Positions 18,024 to 27,178 of a stretch of DNA of 64,000 bases are shown piece by piece; position 1 is the stretch's first letter; every line of letters begins with the position of its first letter. The translations under genes and the position numbers were made by a program. The stretch covers positions 1-64,000 of the forward strand of contig JAFXQA010000003.1 of the NCBI GenBank assembly GCA_017527415.1, given 5' to 3'. The DNA is from Bacteroidales bacterium (GTDB lineage: Bacteria; Bacteroidota; Bacteroidia; Bacteroidales; UBA932). Below the pieces are notes generated by a model that saw only the letters and a program-made list of their open reading frames with translations, did no database searches and was not told where the DNA came from.

Positions 18024-18761
18024 TTAGCAGTACAGTCCGCCGTTTACGGGAATGACCTGACCGGTAATGTAGGAGGAGAGGTCGCTGGCTAGGAAGAGGG
18101 CCGCGTTGGCGATGTCCTCGGGGGTGCCGCCGCGTTTGAGGGGGATGGCCTTGATATACTCGGCGCGAACCTCTTCAGGAAGGGCATTGGTCATGTCGGA
18201 GACTATGAAGCCTGGGGCGATGGCATTGGCTCGGATGCCGCGGGAGCCCATCTCCTTAGCCACGGATTTTGCCATGGCGATGAGGCCGGCCTTTGTGGCG
18301 GCATAGTTTACCTGGCCGGGGTTGCCCATCTGGCCGGCGATGGAGGCCATGTTGATGATGCTGCCGCTGCGGTTGCGGGCCATCGAAGGGACCACTGCGT
18401 GCATAAAGTTGAATGCAGATTTCATATTCACCGCAATCACCGCATCCCACTGCTGCTCGGTCATGCGCATGACGAGGCCATCTTTCGTAATTCCGGCGTT
18501 ATTCACCAAAATGTCGATCTTGCCGAAGTCGGCGAGTATCTGCTCCACGATCTGCTGGGTCTGTTCGAAATCGGCCGCATTGCTTTCATAGGCCTTTACC
18601 TTGTGGCCAAGGGCCGCGATTTCAGCAACCGTATCCTGGTTTACAACCAGATCGGTGAAAGCTATGTCGGCTCCTTCTGCCGCATATTTGAGGGCAATCG
18701 CTTTACCGATTCCCCTGGATGCCCCGGTGATCAGGGCGACTTTTCCTTCTAATAATCCCAT
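18024..18761 (-). CDS. fabG: 3-oxoacyl-[acyl-carrier-protein] reductase
   Basis: NADPH-dependent reduction of 3-ketoacyl-ACP in fatty-acid elongation. The 245-residue protein has the SDR cofactor motif TGASRGIGKAIA (about residue 13), NNAG, the catalytic Ser in NMASIAGQMG, the YxxxK pair in VNYAATKAG, and the typical FabG ending ITGQVIPVNGGLYC. ATG 18761 (MGLLEGKVALITG) gives the standard start; an in-frame upstream ATG would add 17 unrelated residues. It follows the aminopeptidase gene by 50 bp on the same strand, so the two may share a transcript. Confidence 0.95.
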   Translation of the reverse strand: MGLLEGKVALITGASRGIGKAIALKYAAEGADIAFTDLVVNQDTVAEIAALGHKVKAYESNAADFEQTQQIVEQILADFGKIDILVNNAGITKDGLVMRMTEQQWDAVIAVNMKSAFNFMHAVVPSMARNRSGSIINMASIAGQMGNPGQVNYAATKAGLIAMAKSVAKEMGSRGIRANAIAPGFIVSDMTNALPEEVRAEYIKAIPLKRGGTPEDIANAALFLASDLSSYITGQVIPVNGGLYC

Positions 18762-18811
18762 ATTCTGTTCTTTTAATATCCAACTGTTTCCAGACCGAGC
18801 CCGGAATGACA

Positions 18812-20194
18812 TCAGGCGCGGTCGGCCGCCATCGCAGCCTCCACATCATCCGGAGAGGCAGGCAGGCGCTCCCCGCCGAGACGGCGGGCGCCGTCGGCCG
18901 TTACCAGCACATCGTCCTCGATACGGATGCCGCCGAAGTCGAAGTAACCCTCTTCCAGGGCCGCATAATTCACGAACGGGCGGCCTTCCTTCTTCCAGAG
19001 TTTTATCAGGTCCGGGATGAAGTAGATGCCCGGTTCGTCGGTGACGACGTTTCCGGGAACCAGCCTGCGCGCCATCCTCAAAGACCTCAGCCCTAACTGC
19101 GAGGAGCGCTTCTGGTCGGGATCGTATCCTACCAGGTCTTCGCCGAGATCCTCCATATCGTGCACGTCCAGACCCATGTTGTGGCCGAGTCCGTGGGGCA
19201 TGAAGAGGCCGGCGACTCCCTCGGCGACCATCTCGTCCAGATCGCCTTTCACCAGGCCAAGCTGGCTGAGACGGTCCAGCATCAGGCGGGCCACCGCAAG
19301 GTGCACATCGCGGTACGCGGTGCCCGGCCTCGTCAGCGAGAACGCAAGCTCGTGACAATCATATACTATGCTGTAGATATCCCTCTGCTTCGGGGTGTAC
19401 TTGCCGCCCGTAGGGTATGTGCGGGTGAAATCGGATGCGTAGTGGGAGTTGCTTTCCGCACCGGCATCAATCACCATCAGCTTGCCCGGCTCGATAGGAA
19501 AGGCATGCCCGTGATTGTGGAAGACCTCGCCGTGCTGGGTAAGGATGGTTGCAAAACTTACTCCCCACCCTTCAGCAAGGGTAACCCCCTCCATCTCCCC
19601 TACAATCTCCTGTTCCACCCTACCGGGGCGTATGCCTCGGCGGGCCACCGCGTGCATTTTCTGGCCAAGCACGCAGGCTGCATCTATCTCCGCTATCTCC
19701 TCGGGGGTCTTTACCAGGCGCATGCTGATGATGGCGCGGATCAGGGCCTCGGAGGGCTTGTCGATGCCCAGGCTCTGGAGTTTGAGCGAGTTATACCAGC
19801 GGGACGGAGGAATGGTGTGTATGGGGCGACCCTTCACTATCGCCTGGCTCACCGCCCAGTCCAGTTTGGCATATGGTTCGCTGCGGGAGATGCCGACACG
19901 GGCGGCCTGCTCTGCCACGGAAGGCTGAGGACCCGTCCAGATGATATCGTCGATACTGAAGTCGTCGGCATAGATGGTTTCACTGCCGTCTTCAAGGTCG
20001 ATCACCGCGGCGAAGCGGGGCTCATCCAGCCCGAAATAATACAGCCAGGTGCTGTCCTGACGGAATTTATAACAGTTGTCTTTGTATTGCGCAGGGGCCT
20101 CTACGTTGCCGATAAACACGGCTATACCCTTTTCGCCCTTGAGGAGGGACTTGAGCTGCGCCCTGCGGGAAATATAGGTTTCTTTACTGAACAT
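18812..20194 (-). CDS. pepP: Aminopeptidase P family protein (M24B, Xaa-Pro aminopeptidase)
   Basis: Removes N-terminal residues that precede proline, a dimetal cytoplasmic peptidase. The 460-residue length matches PepP. The N-terminal creatinase-like domain (residues 1-170) is followed by the pita-bread fold with metal ligands visible in MVIDAGAES, YASDFTRTYP, HGLGHNMGLDVHD, VVTDEPGIYF and GGIRIEDDVLV. All five expected ligands (two Asp, one His, two Glu) appear to be in place. The ATG at 20194 is seven nucleotides from a -7 box that faces the promoter of the Fic-like gene. Confidence 0.95.
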   Translation of the reverse strand: MFSKETYISRRAQLKSLLKGEKGIAVFIGNVEAPAQYKDNCYKFRQDSTWLYYFGLDEPRFAAVIDLEDGSETIYADDFSIDDIIWTGPQPSVAEQAARVGISRSEPYAKLDWAVSQAIVKGRPIHTIPPSRWYNSLKLQSLGIDKPSEALIRAIISMRLVKTPEEIAEIDAACVLGQKMHAVARRGIRPGRVEQEIVGEMEGVTLAEGWGVSFATILTQHGEVFHNHGHAFPIEPGKLMVIDAGAESNSHYASDFTRTYPTGGKYTPKQRDIYSIVYDCHELAFSLTRPGTAYRDVHLAVARLMLDRLSQLGLVKGDLDEMVAEGVAGLFMPHGLGHNMGLDVHDMEDLGEDLVGYDPDQKRSSQLGLRSLRMARRLVPGNVVTDEPGIYFIPDLIKLWKKEGRPFVNYAALEEGYFDFGGIRIEDDVLVTADGARRLGGERLPASPDDVEAAMAADRA

Positions 20195-20237
20195 AATATT
20201 GCAAAGATAGTAATTTAATCATTATCTTTGTAGACTT
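20195..20237. promoter_or_regulatory. 43-bp divergent promoter region
   Basis: TATCTTTG on the minus strand (20202-20209) and on the plus strand (20223-20230), each seven nucleotides from its start codon. A TTG at 20199-20201 is at a reasonable distance to be the plus-strand -33 element. Confidence 0.75.
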
Positions 20238-20921
20238 ATGGACAAGCAGACACTATATATACTGGTAACCAATTCCACAATTCTGGAAGGCTCGACGCTC
20301 AATCTGGCACAGAACATCCGCCTGCTCGAAGACGGCATCAGCAGCGAGGGGAAAACCATCCTCGAGCAGCTTAAAAACATCGACCTTTTCAAGGCATACC
20401 AGATGGCCCTGAAGGATGCCGAAGGGCGTCAGGTTTGGAGCGGCTACAGGCTCAAATCCCTGGCTGCCAGAGCCTTGAAATGCCGGGGATTCGACTGTAA
20501 CAAAGTCTCCGATGAGGCTACGCTGCAAGCCATCTGCCACGAAGCGAACGAGGCCCGGATGCACGCCAGGACCCTCGGAGAAGAGGGCCTTAGGAAGACG
20601 GCCGAAAGCATCCGGGGCAAGGTCTCCAAAGCGGGTCTCTGGCCGGAAGGGAACATCATCATGGGACGCCTGCTTGCCAACATGCTGGAATTCGAGTTCG
20701 GGCTGGAGCCATCCGGGTCCAGGCCTGCAAGGGGCACAAGCAACAACGCAGCCCGCATCCTCGACATTCTGGCGAAACATCCACGCTACACCACGGCCGA
20801 CCTCGCAGGCATCCTGCACATCTCCGATAAGGGAGTAGAAAAGCATCTCGCAAATCTCAAGAAATCAGGAAGACTGCGGCGCGTGGGGCCGGACAAGGGA
20901 GGCCGATGGGAAGTTATTTGA
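20238..20921 (+). CDS. Fic-like protein with degenerate active site, C-terminal winged helix
   Basis: Fic proteins AMPylate targets through a HPFxxGNGR loop. This 227-residue protein keeps the flanking design: an inhibitory-helix-like motif STILEGSTLN (S13...E17-G18), then LLEDGISSEGKTILEQLKN as in Fic N-termini, and a C-terminal winged helix (residues ~172-227, TTADLAGILHISDKGVEKHL). At the place of the catalytic loop it has GLWPEGNIIMGRLLANMLEF (133-152). The GN and the following GRLLxN remain, but the catalytic His and the GNGR arginine are gone. AMPylation seems unlikely; a regulatory or scaffold role is inference. It ends 5 bp before the subtilase gene. Confidence 0.6.
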   Translation: MDKQTLYILVTNSTILEGSTLNLAQNIRLLEDGISSEGKTILEQLKNIDLFKAYQMALKDAEGRQVWSGYRLKSLAARALKCRGFDCNKVSDEATLQAICHEANEARMHARTLGEEGLRKTAESIRGKVSKAGLWPEGNIIMGRLLANMLEFEFGLEPSGSRPARGTSNNAARILDILAKHPRYTTADLAGILHISDKGVEKHLANLKKSGRLRRVGPDKGGRWEVI

Positions 20922-20926
20922 TTTGT

Positions 20927-23434
20927 ATGAGAAGGATCTTTTTTACTGTTCTTATTACCGTTGCGGCCGTCGCCTGCACACGGGATGAATCCAGATTGAT
21001 TGAGAACACGACACCCGCAGATACGCAGGAAGTATCTGCGAACGATATTGCCGGCTTCGCCATCGTTCAGGTAGACGACGCACTGCTGAACCTTCTGGAA
21101 GCCGCCGGGGACGGTGGCGTAAAGACCAAGTCCGAAGATGTCGACAAGGCGCTTGCCGCCATCGGCATCAAGAGTTTCTCCAGGGTCTTCCCCTATGCGG
21201 GAGACTGCGAGCAGCGCACCCGCGATGCCGGACTTCATCGGTTTTACAGGATTGAATACGATGAAAGCGTCCCCTCCACCAAAGCTGGGAACGTCCTGGG
21301 AGCCATCGAAGGTGTTACGAAAGTGGAGATGCCGCATAAGGTTCACCGCCGCAGCGCCACCCCCAACGACCCGTATTTCAAGTGGCAGTGGGACCTGTAT
21401 AACGACGGTTCCCTTCATCTTGACTGCATCAAGGCGAATAATACTTACGGTATCCAGAAGTATACCGACCAGGGTGCTGACATGAACCTGCTGGAGGTCT
21501 GGGAGAATTATACGACCGGCAACCCCAACGTTATCGTCTCGGTCGTGGACGGCGGCGTCGACCTGAACCATCCGGACCTTGCCGCCAACTGCATCCCTGC
21601 CGGTCCGAACGGTAGCAAGAATTTCATCAATAACCCCTACACCGTAACCTCCGATTCGCATGGCACGCACGTCGCCGGCACCATCGCGGCAGTCCGCAAC
21701 AATGGCATCGGCGTAGCTGGCATAGCCGGAGGTGATTATGCCAATGGCATCTCCGGCGTACGCATCCTCAGCTGCCAGATTTTCGATGAGGACGACGGTG
21801 CAACGGACGACGCGACGGCAGATGCCATCAAATGGGGGGCCGACCACGGTGCCGTCATCAGCCAGAACAGCTGGGGATACGGTCCGGACGATACCGATAA
21901 CGATGGGGTGATTTCCAGTTCCGAACTGCAGAAATTTAAGAATAAATATCCTGCTATCCCGGATTTCGTCAAGGCGGCGGTCGACTATTTCATACAGTAT
22001 GCCGGATGCCAGAAGACGCCCCCGTACAGCCAGCTCCCGGATTCTCCGATGAAAGGAGGCCTTGTAATCTTTGCGGCCGGCAACGATGCCATCAATTACG
22101 ACCCCATATGCTCTTATGAACCGATTGTCGCGGTAGGCGCCGGAACCGCCGGGTATACGCGGGCCTATTATTCCAACTACGGAAGTTGGGTGGACATTTG
22201 CGCCCCAGGAGGGGACGGTTTGTACGACGATTATGCGAAGACCTGCGACACCCAGACCTTTTACGACGATTACGGTTCCTATCACTACAGCCGCGGGCAG
22301 ATATACAACCTTCACGCCACCAGACAGTTGGATGATTACGACTATACCAACTACGGCTATATGTCGGGCACGTCCATGGCCTGCCCGCACGTGAGCGGAG
22401 CGGCCGCCCTGATCGTATCTTACTTCGGAGGGCCGGGCTTCACCAACGACGACTGCAAGGACCTCCTCCTCGAAGGAGCGGATAATACCCATATCAACAA
22501 CAGCAAATATGTCGGGCCATGGCTGGACGTGAAAGGGTCCTTCCTGCGCGGCGTCCCCACTTCCGCCATCGCCCCGGACAAAGTCGAGGAATTCAGCCTG
22601 GAAGCCGTACGCAAGACCGTCAACATCAGTTTCAAGGTGCCTGCAGACGAAGATGACGGAAAAGCGAATGCGGTGCTCTGCCTGTACGGAACAAACATAA
22701 CGGCAGTCCAGTCCAGTACTCCAAAGTCCATTGGTTCCGGAGTTTCCATGGAGGTCTTCAGCGTCGGAGATCTGGCCGCTGGCGCAACCTTCAACGGCAC
22801 GCTCGGAGAGCAGCGTTACTCCACTACCTATTATGTAAAACTCTACGCCAGGGACCTGTCCAACAACTACTCCGAGGCATCCGAGATAAAGAGTATCACC
22901 ACGCCTGACAACCATGCACCGGCCGTTACCGCAGATTTTGAAGGGGTCCTTCTCTACGGGATCAGCGCATCCAAGACTCTGTTTTTAAGCGACCTGTTCA
23001 GCGACCCGGACGGCGATCCCCTGACTTTCGAGTGCAGGAACAATAACGGAAAGGTTATCAAAATCTCCTACGATAATTCCTCGATGAATATCAAGGCCCA
23101 ATCGGCCGGAACCGCCGAGATCAGCGTCATTGTCTCCGACGGAGAAAAAACAGTTTCCCACGTGATTCCCGTTCTCGTAAAGGTAGATGCGGAAGATCCT
23201 GCGGAAACCTATCCTTCCCCCGTCACGACCGATCTGGTGATACGCACGGAGGAAGCCACGGAAACGTCCGTGCGGATAGTCAGTTCCACCGGCAAGGTGG
23301 TTTATGAGGAGACAAAGGTTTTCAGCGGTTTTAATCCCCTGATTGTCAATTTCACCGGGCTGGCTCCCGGGCGATATACCGTCACCATCAGTTATAACGG
23401 CAAGACTTACCAAAAAACAATCGTGAAAGTATGA
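20927..23434 (+). CDS. S8 family (subtilisin-like) peptidase with T9SS-type C-terminal sorting domain
   Basis: A secreted serine protease of 835 residues. The N-terminal signal ends AVAC (C17), so it may also be lipidated. Residues ~40-140 form an inhibitor/propeptide-like domain. The catalytic triad is D208 (VVDGGVDLNHPDL), H245 (SHGTHVAGT) and S483 (GTSMACPH), with an unusual Asp/Tyr-rich insert (residues ~425-470) before the Ser. Two beta-sandwich domains follow (fibronectin-like, then cadherin-like with DPDGDPLTF). The last ~75 residues (from TYPSPVTTDLVI to KTIVKV) fit a type A T9SS sorting domain. It overlaps the PorV-like gene by ATGA. Confidence 0.9.
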   Translation: MRRIFFTVLITVAAVACTRDESRLIENTTPADTQEVSANDIAGFAIVQVDDALLNLLEAAGDGGVKTKSEDVDKALAAIGIKSFSRVFPYAGDCEQRTRDAGLHRFYRIEYDESVPSTKAGNVLGAIEGVTKVEMPHKVHRRSATPNDPYFKWQWDLYNDGSLHLDCIKANNTYGIQKYTDQGADMNLLEVWENYTTGNPNVIVSVVDGGVDLNHPDLAANCIPAGPNGSKNFINNPYTVTSDSHGTHVAGTIAAVRNNGIGVAGIAGGDYANGISGVRILSCQIFDEDDGATDDATADAIKWGADHGAVISQNSWGYGPDDTDNDGVISSSELQKFKNKYPAIPDFVKAAVDYFIQYAGCQKTPPYSQLPDSPMKGGLVIFAAGNDAINYDPICSYEPIVAVGAGTAGYTRAYYSNYGSWVDICAPGGDGLYDDYAKTCDTQTFYDDYGSYHYSRGQIYNLHATRQLDDYDYTNYGYMSGTSMACPHVSGAAALIVSYFGGPGFTNDDCKDLLLEGADNTHINNSKYVGPWLDVKGSFLRGVPTSAIAPDKVEEFSLEAVRKTVNISFKVPADEDDGKANAVLCLYGTNITAVQSSTPKSIGSGVSMEVFSVGDLAAGATFNGTLGEQRYSTTYYVKLYARDLSNNYSEASEIKSITTPDNHAPAVTADFEGVLLYGISASKTLFLSDLFSDPDGDPLTFECRNNNGKVIKISYDNSSMNIKAQSAGTAEISVIVSDGEKTVSHVIPVLVKVDAEDPAETYPSPVTTDLVIRTEEATETSVRIVSSTGKVVYEETKVFSGFNPLIVNFTGLAPGRYTVTISYNGKTYQKTIVKV

Positions 23435-24288
23435 GAAAGTTATATATAATCCTGGCCGCCGGCCTGATTTCTCTGTCGGCAGCAGCCCAGACCTCCGAGG
23501 CCTTGCCGTTTATCCAGATGGATTTCAGCACCGTATCTCTTGGTATGGGCAGTACCGCCATCCCTTCCGCGGCCGTCCTTCCTTTGAAAGAAACAAAGGT
23601 AGCCGGAGGCGTGGCTTATGAGAGCTATATGCCGGCACTGAGCGCCACCAAATATATCAGCGGCGGAGCGGCCGGTGCCCTCGGCAAACTCGGCTATTCC
23701 ATCGCTTTCACGAGAGGCACCGGGGAACCCGTTACAGGAGAAAAGTTCGCGCCGTCTGAAATAATGGTCAACGCAGGCGCAAGCTATGTGGTGATAGATG
23801 CCCTGGCAGTCGGAGTGAATGTCAAATACGGCAAAGAGCAACTGCTGGCAAACTATGCAAACAGCGCGGTCGCATTCGACGTATTTGCTGCAGCTTCGTT
23901 CGCGGGATTCGAAATCGCGGCGGGGGCATCCGCCCTTGGTGGCAAAGTCAAGAGTGAATCCTCCGGGGATTTCTCCCTGCCGGCCGCCGTCACCCTCGGT
24001 GCCGGATATTCTGCGGAATTCGGGGAAGTGCACGCCGTGACTGCGCGGGTTAAAGCCGACCGGTATTTTTCAGGTCCCCTTGCCGCCGGGCTCGGCGTCG
24101 AATACGGCTACAGCGACCTGGTTTTCGCCCGGGCAGGATATCATTATGGCGGCGACAGCATCATCCCGTCCTTTGCCTCCGCAGGCCTTGGCCTGCATTA
24201 CGGCAATTTAAACCTCGATGCAGCCTACCTCTTCGCCTCCGACATACTCGGCGGCACCTTCTCCGTCAGCGCAGGAGTCCGGTTCTAG
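23431..24288 (+). CDS. PorV/PorQ-like outer-membrane beta-barrel protein
   Basis: PorV-type proteins carry T9SS cargo from the translocon to the attachment complex. The 285-residue protein has a signal peptide (cut near SAAAQ) and the family-like opening ALPFIQMDFSTVSLGMGS. Alternating strand segments follow, ending in Phe (SVSAGVRF), as needed for outer-membrane insertion by BAM. Direct coupling to a gene with a T9SS sorting domain supports a partner role. It could instead be a general PorV-family barrel of FadL type; the function is inferred from context. Confidence 0.72.
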   Translation: MRKLYIILAAGLISLSAAAQTSEALPFIQMDFSTVSLGMGSTAIPSAAVLPLKETKVAGGVAYESYMPALSATKYISGGAAGALGKLGYSIAFTRGTGEPVTGEKFAPSEIMVNAGASYVVIDALAVGVNVKYGKEQLLANYANSAVAFDVFAAASFAGFEIAAGASALGGKVKSESSGDFSLPAAVTLGAGYSAEFGEVHAVTARVKADRYFSGPLAAGLGVEYGYSDLVFARAGYHYGGDSIIPSFASAGLGLHYGNLNLDAAYLFASDILGGTFSVSAGVRF

Positions 24289-24344
24289 TTTCCGCTTGCG
24301 GTTTCCCGGTTTGCTCCTTGCAGGCCTCGGTTTGAGGTTTGCGG

Positions 24345-24488
24345 CGACCCGTAGAGGTTTTGCCGGTTTTCCTTGACGGGTAGGGCAAAAAATGGCCGAC
24401 CCGTAGAGGTTTTGCCCGGTTTCCTTGACAGGTATGCCGAAAAACGCCCGACCCGTAGAGGTTTTGCGGCATTTTCTCGACGGGTAGT
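24345..24488. repeat. REP-like palindromic repeat cluster D
   Basis: Three near-identical ~52-bp units, each starting GACCCGTAGAGGTTTTGC and closing with TTGACGGGTA, TTGACAGGTA or TCGACGGGTAG. It occupies the gene-free stretch 24289-24640. The rest of that stretch (24489-24611) is GC-rich sequence with short hairpins and no gene that I can see. Confidence 0.9.
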
Positions 24489-24611
24489 GAAGGCGCGTCT
24501 CAACGCGCCCGGCAGAGAGCGGGACGGAGCCCGAAGGGCGATGTCGGTAGCTCGGGAGCCGCAGGGTACTTTAGGGGCGGAGCCCCTGATAAAAGGCCTC
24601 CGGGGGACCGC

Positions 24612-24639
24612 AAAAAGGCAGCCGATTGGCTGCCTTTTT
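24612..24639 (-). terminator. Terminator after the tRNA and str operon
   Basis: AAAAAGGCAGCC-GATT-GGCTGCCTTTTT, a perfect 12-bp stem with a U-run on either strand, two bases past the tRNA 3' end. Confidence 0.92.
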
Positions 24640-24640
24640 G

Positions 24641-24714
24641 TGGTCCCTGCAGGGCATGATCCTGCGACCCCCTGATTATGAGTCAGATGCTCTAACCAAC
24701 TGAGCTAAGGGACC
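24641..24714 (-). tRNA. tRNA with CAU anticodon (Met or lysidine-modified Ile)
   Basis: A 74-nt cloverleaf: perfect 7-bp acceptor GGTCCCT/AGGGACC with discriminator A, D-arm GCTCAGTTGGTTAGAGC, anticodon loop CTCATAA, five-base T-stem GCAGG/CCTGC. The T-loop reads ATCATGC rather than TTCRANY. CCA is not encoded. It lies 20 bp after rpsJ in the same direction, so it is probably processed from the str transcript. Whether it is elongator Met or Ile2 cannot be decided by eye; the acceptor resembles Ile2. Confidence 0.9.
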
Positions 24715-24734
24715 GGAGACGTCTTGCGGCGACG

Positions 24735-25040
24735 TCAGACCTTGATCTCAACCTCAACACCGGAAGGGAGCTCGAGCTTCATGAGGGCATCAACGGTCTT
24801 GCCGTTGCTGTCTTCGATGTCGAGCAGCCTGCGGTATGAATCGAGCTCGAACTGCTCGCGGCTCTTCTTGTTGACGAAGGTCGAGCGGTTCACTGTGAAG
24901 ATCTTCTTGTTGGTAGGGAGCGGAATGGGACCGATAACCCTTGCACCAGTAGCCTTCACGGTCTCAACGATCTTGGACGCGGACTTGTCCACGAGCATAT
25001 GGTCGAAAGACTTGAGTTTAATTCTGATTTTTTGGCTCAT
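24735..25040 (-). CDS. rpsJ: 30S ribosomal protein S10
   Basis: Small-subunit protein of the 30S head, 101 residues, full length. Recognised by [17 protein letters not shown] at the start, the [29 protein letters not shown] loop and the ending [11 protein letters not shown]. It lies 17 bp after fusA. In most Bacteroidales rpsJ is followed by rplC and the rest of the S10 operon; here a tRNA and a terminator follow instead. Confidence 0.98.
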   Translation of the reverse strand: MSQKIRIKLKSFDHMLVDKSASKIVETVKATGARVIGPIPLPTNKKIFTVNRSTFVNKKSREQFELDSYRRLLDIEDSNGKTVDALMKLELPSGVEVEIKV

Positions 25041-25057
25041 ATTGCAAATTTAAATAA

Positions 25058-27175
25058 TTATTCGTCAAACGAAGGCATTCTGTACCCACTTTTTTCAACA
25101 ATGTCTTTCGCCATGGCGGCCGGAACCGGCTCGTAGTGGTCGAAAGTCATCGTGCTGGAAGCACGTCCGGACGAGAGGGTGCGCAGCACCGTCACATATC
25201 CGAACTGCTCCGCAAGCGGCACGAACGCCTTGATGATCCTTGCACCGTAGCTTGTGCTGTCCATGCTTGCGATCTGTCCGCGGCGGCGGTTCAGGTCTCC
25301 CGTAATCTCACCCATATATTCCTCGGGAGTAACAACTTCGAGGCTCATAATGGGTTCGAGGAGAACCGGAGCGCACTTGCGGCAGGCATTGCGGAACGCC
25401 TCACGCGCTGCAAGTTCGAATGAAAGCTGGTCGGAGTCCACCGGATGGTAGGAACCGTCGAGCAGGGTGACTTTGAGGCTCTGCATCTGGTTGCCGGCGA
25501 GCACGCCGTTGACCATCGCGGCCTCGAAGCCCTTCTGAACCGCAGGAATGAATTCCTTCGGCACGTTTCCACCTTTGACGACACTTTCGAACTGAAGTCC
25601 GGAAACGCCTTCGTCGGCAGGCCCGACCTCGACAAGGATATCTGCATACTTTCCGCGTCCGCCCGTCTGCTTCTTGAAAACTTCGCGGATCTGGGTGGAA
25701 CGGGTGATCGCTTCTTTGTAGTTGACCATGGGGGCACCCTGGTTGATGTCCACCCCGAACTCGCGGCGCAAACGGTCCACGATGATGTCGAGATGAAGTT
25801 CACCCATGCCGCTGATAATCGTCTGCCCTGTCTCCGTGTCGGAATGTACGGTGAAGGTAGGATCCTCCTCCGACAATTTCCCGAGGGCAACCCCGAGCTT
25901 GTCGAGGTCCTGCTGGGTCTTGGGCTCGATTGCAATGCTGATCACGGGCTCAGGGAATTCCATGGTCTCAAGGGCCAGCTTGTGGCTTTCGTCGCACACG
26001 GTATCTCCTGTGCGGAGGTCCTTGAATCCGACCGCTGCGCAGATATCTCCCGCCTCCACGAACTCGATGGGGTTCTGGTGGTTGGAGTGCATCTGGAACA
26101 GCCTGGACACGCGGTCCTTCTTGCCCGTGCGGGAATTCAGCACGTAGGACCCGGCATCCAGATGGCCGGAATAAACTCTGAGGTAGGCAAGGCGACCCAC
26201 GTAAGGATCGGTCGCAATCTTGAACACGAGAGCGCAGAACGGTCCCTGAGGCGCTGGCTGAAGCTCCACGGGGGCTCCGGTGTGCGTGTTGGTCGCGGGT
26301 GTGGTGCCGATATCCATCGGAGAAGGAAGGTAGCGTACTACACAGTCAAGGAGGAACTGGATTCCCTTGTTCTTGTAGGAAGATCCGCAGGTCGCAGGGA
26401 CGATCTTCATCTCGATCGTGCCCTTGCGGAGCGCTGCGATGATCTCTTCCTCGGTAAGGGAAGCAGGATCCTCGAAATATTTCTCCATCAGGGAATCGTC
26501 GCAGTCCACGGCAGCTTCCACGAGACGGTCTCTCCAGATCTCGACCTCTTCCTGCATCTCTGCAGGTACCTCGCGCACATCGTAGTTTACCAGTTCGTCG
26601 CCGGTATTGTAGATGTACGCTTTGCGGGAGATGAGGTCAACAATACCGGCGAACGTTTCTTCTGCGCCGACAGGCAGACAAACCGGCACGGCCGTAGCCC
26701 CCAGTTTGACTTTAATGTCTTCGACGCATCCGAGGAAGTCCGCACCCACGCGGTCCATCTTGTTCACGTAGGCGATCTTTGGCACGCCGTACTTATCGGC
26801 CTGGCGCCACACGGTCTCGCTCTGGGGCTGAACCTTGCCCACCGCGTCGAATGTCGCGATGGTGCCGTCCAGCACGCGCAGCGAGCGCTCCACCTCAACT
26901 GTGAAGTCCACGTGACCGGGAGTGTCGATCAGGTTGACCTGAAAGACCTGGCCGGCATAGTGCCAGAATGCAGTGGTGGCAGCAGAGGTGATGGTAATCC
27001 CCCTCTCCTGCTCCTGCACCATCCAGTCCATCGTGGCGGCGCCGTCATGGACCTCCCCGATCTTATGCGTCTTTCCCGTGTAGAACAGGATGCGCTCAGA
27101 CGTGGTGGTCTTGCCGGCATCGATGTGCGCCATGATACCGATGTTACGCGTGAAATGTAGATCCCTGCCTGCCAT
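25058..27175 (-). CDS. fusA: Elongation factor G
   Basis: GTPase that drives translocation on the ribosome and helps recycling. At 705 residues it is full length. G1 [14 protein letters not shown], switch-[23 protein letters not shown]4 NKMD, the domain IV/V sequences [20 protein letters not shown] and [17 protein letters not shown] are all intact. ATG 27175 is used; a TTG three bases upstream is not needed. It is in the str operon between rpsG and rpsJ, as expected. Confidence 0.98.
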   Translation of the reverse strand: MAGRDLHFTRNIGIMAHIDAGKTTTSERILFYTGKTHKIGEVHDGAATMDWMVQEQERGITITSAATTAFWHYAGQVFQVNLIDTPGHVDFTVEVERSLRVLDGTIATFDAVGKVQPQSETVWRQADKYGVPKIAYVNKMDRVGADFLGCVEDIKVKLGATAVPVCLPVGAEETFAGIVDLISRKAYIYNTGDELVNYDVREVPAEMQEEVEIWRDRLVEAAVDCDDSLMEKYFEDPASLTEEEIIAALRKGTIEMKIVPATCGSSYKNKGIQFLLDCVVRYLPSPMDIGTTPATNTHTGAPVELQPAPQGPFCALVFKIATDPYVGRLAYLRVYSGHLDAGSYVLNSRTGKKDRVSRLFQMHSNHQNPIEFVEAGDICAAVGFKDLRTGDTVCDESHKLALETMEFPEPVISIAIEPKTQQDLDKLGVALGKLSEEDPTFTVHSDTETGQTIISGMGELHLDIIVDRLRREFGVDINQGAPMVNYKEAITRSTQIREVFKKQTGGRGKYADILVEVGPADEGVSGLQFESVVKGGNVPKEFIPAVQKGFEAAMVNGVLAGNQMQSLKVTLLDGSYHPVDSDQLSFELAAREAFRNACRKCAPVLLEPIMSLEVVTPEEYMGEITGDLNRRRGQIASMDSTSYGARIIKAFVPLAEQFGYVTVLRTLSSGRASSTMTFDHYEPVPAAMAKDIVEKSGYRMPSFDE

Positions 27176-27178
27176 CAA

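Noticed and set aside
25445..27160. A 571-codon plus-strand frame
   Set aside because: It is antisense to fusA, whose full-length conserved protein explains the region; long antisense frames are expected at this GC content.
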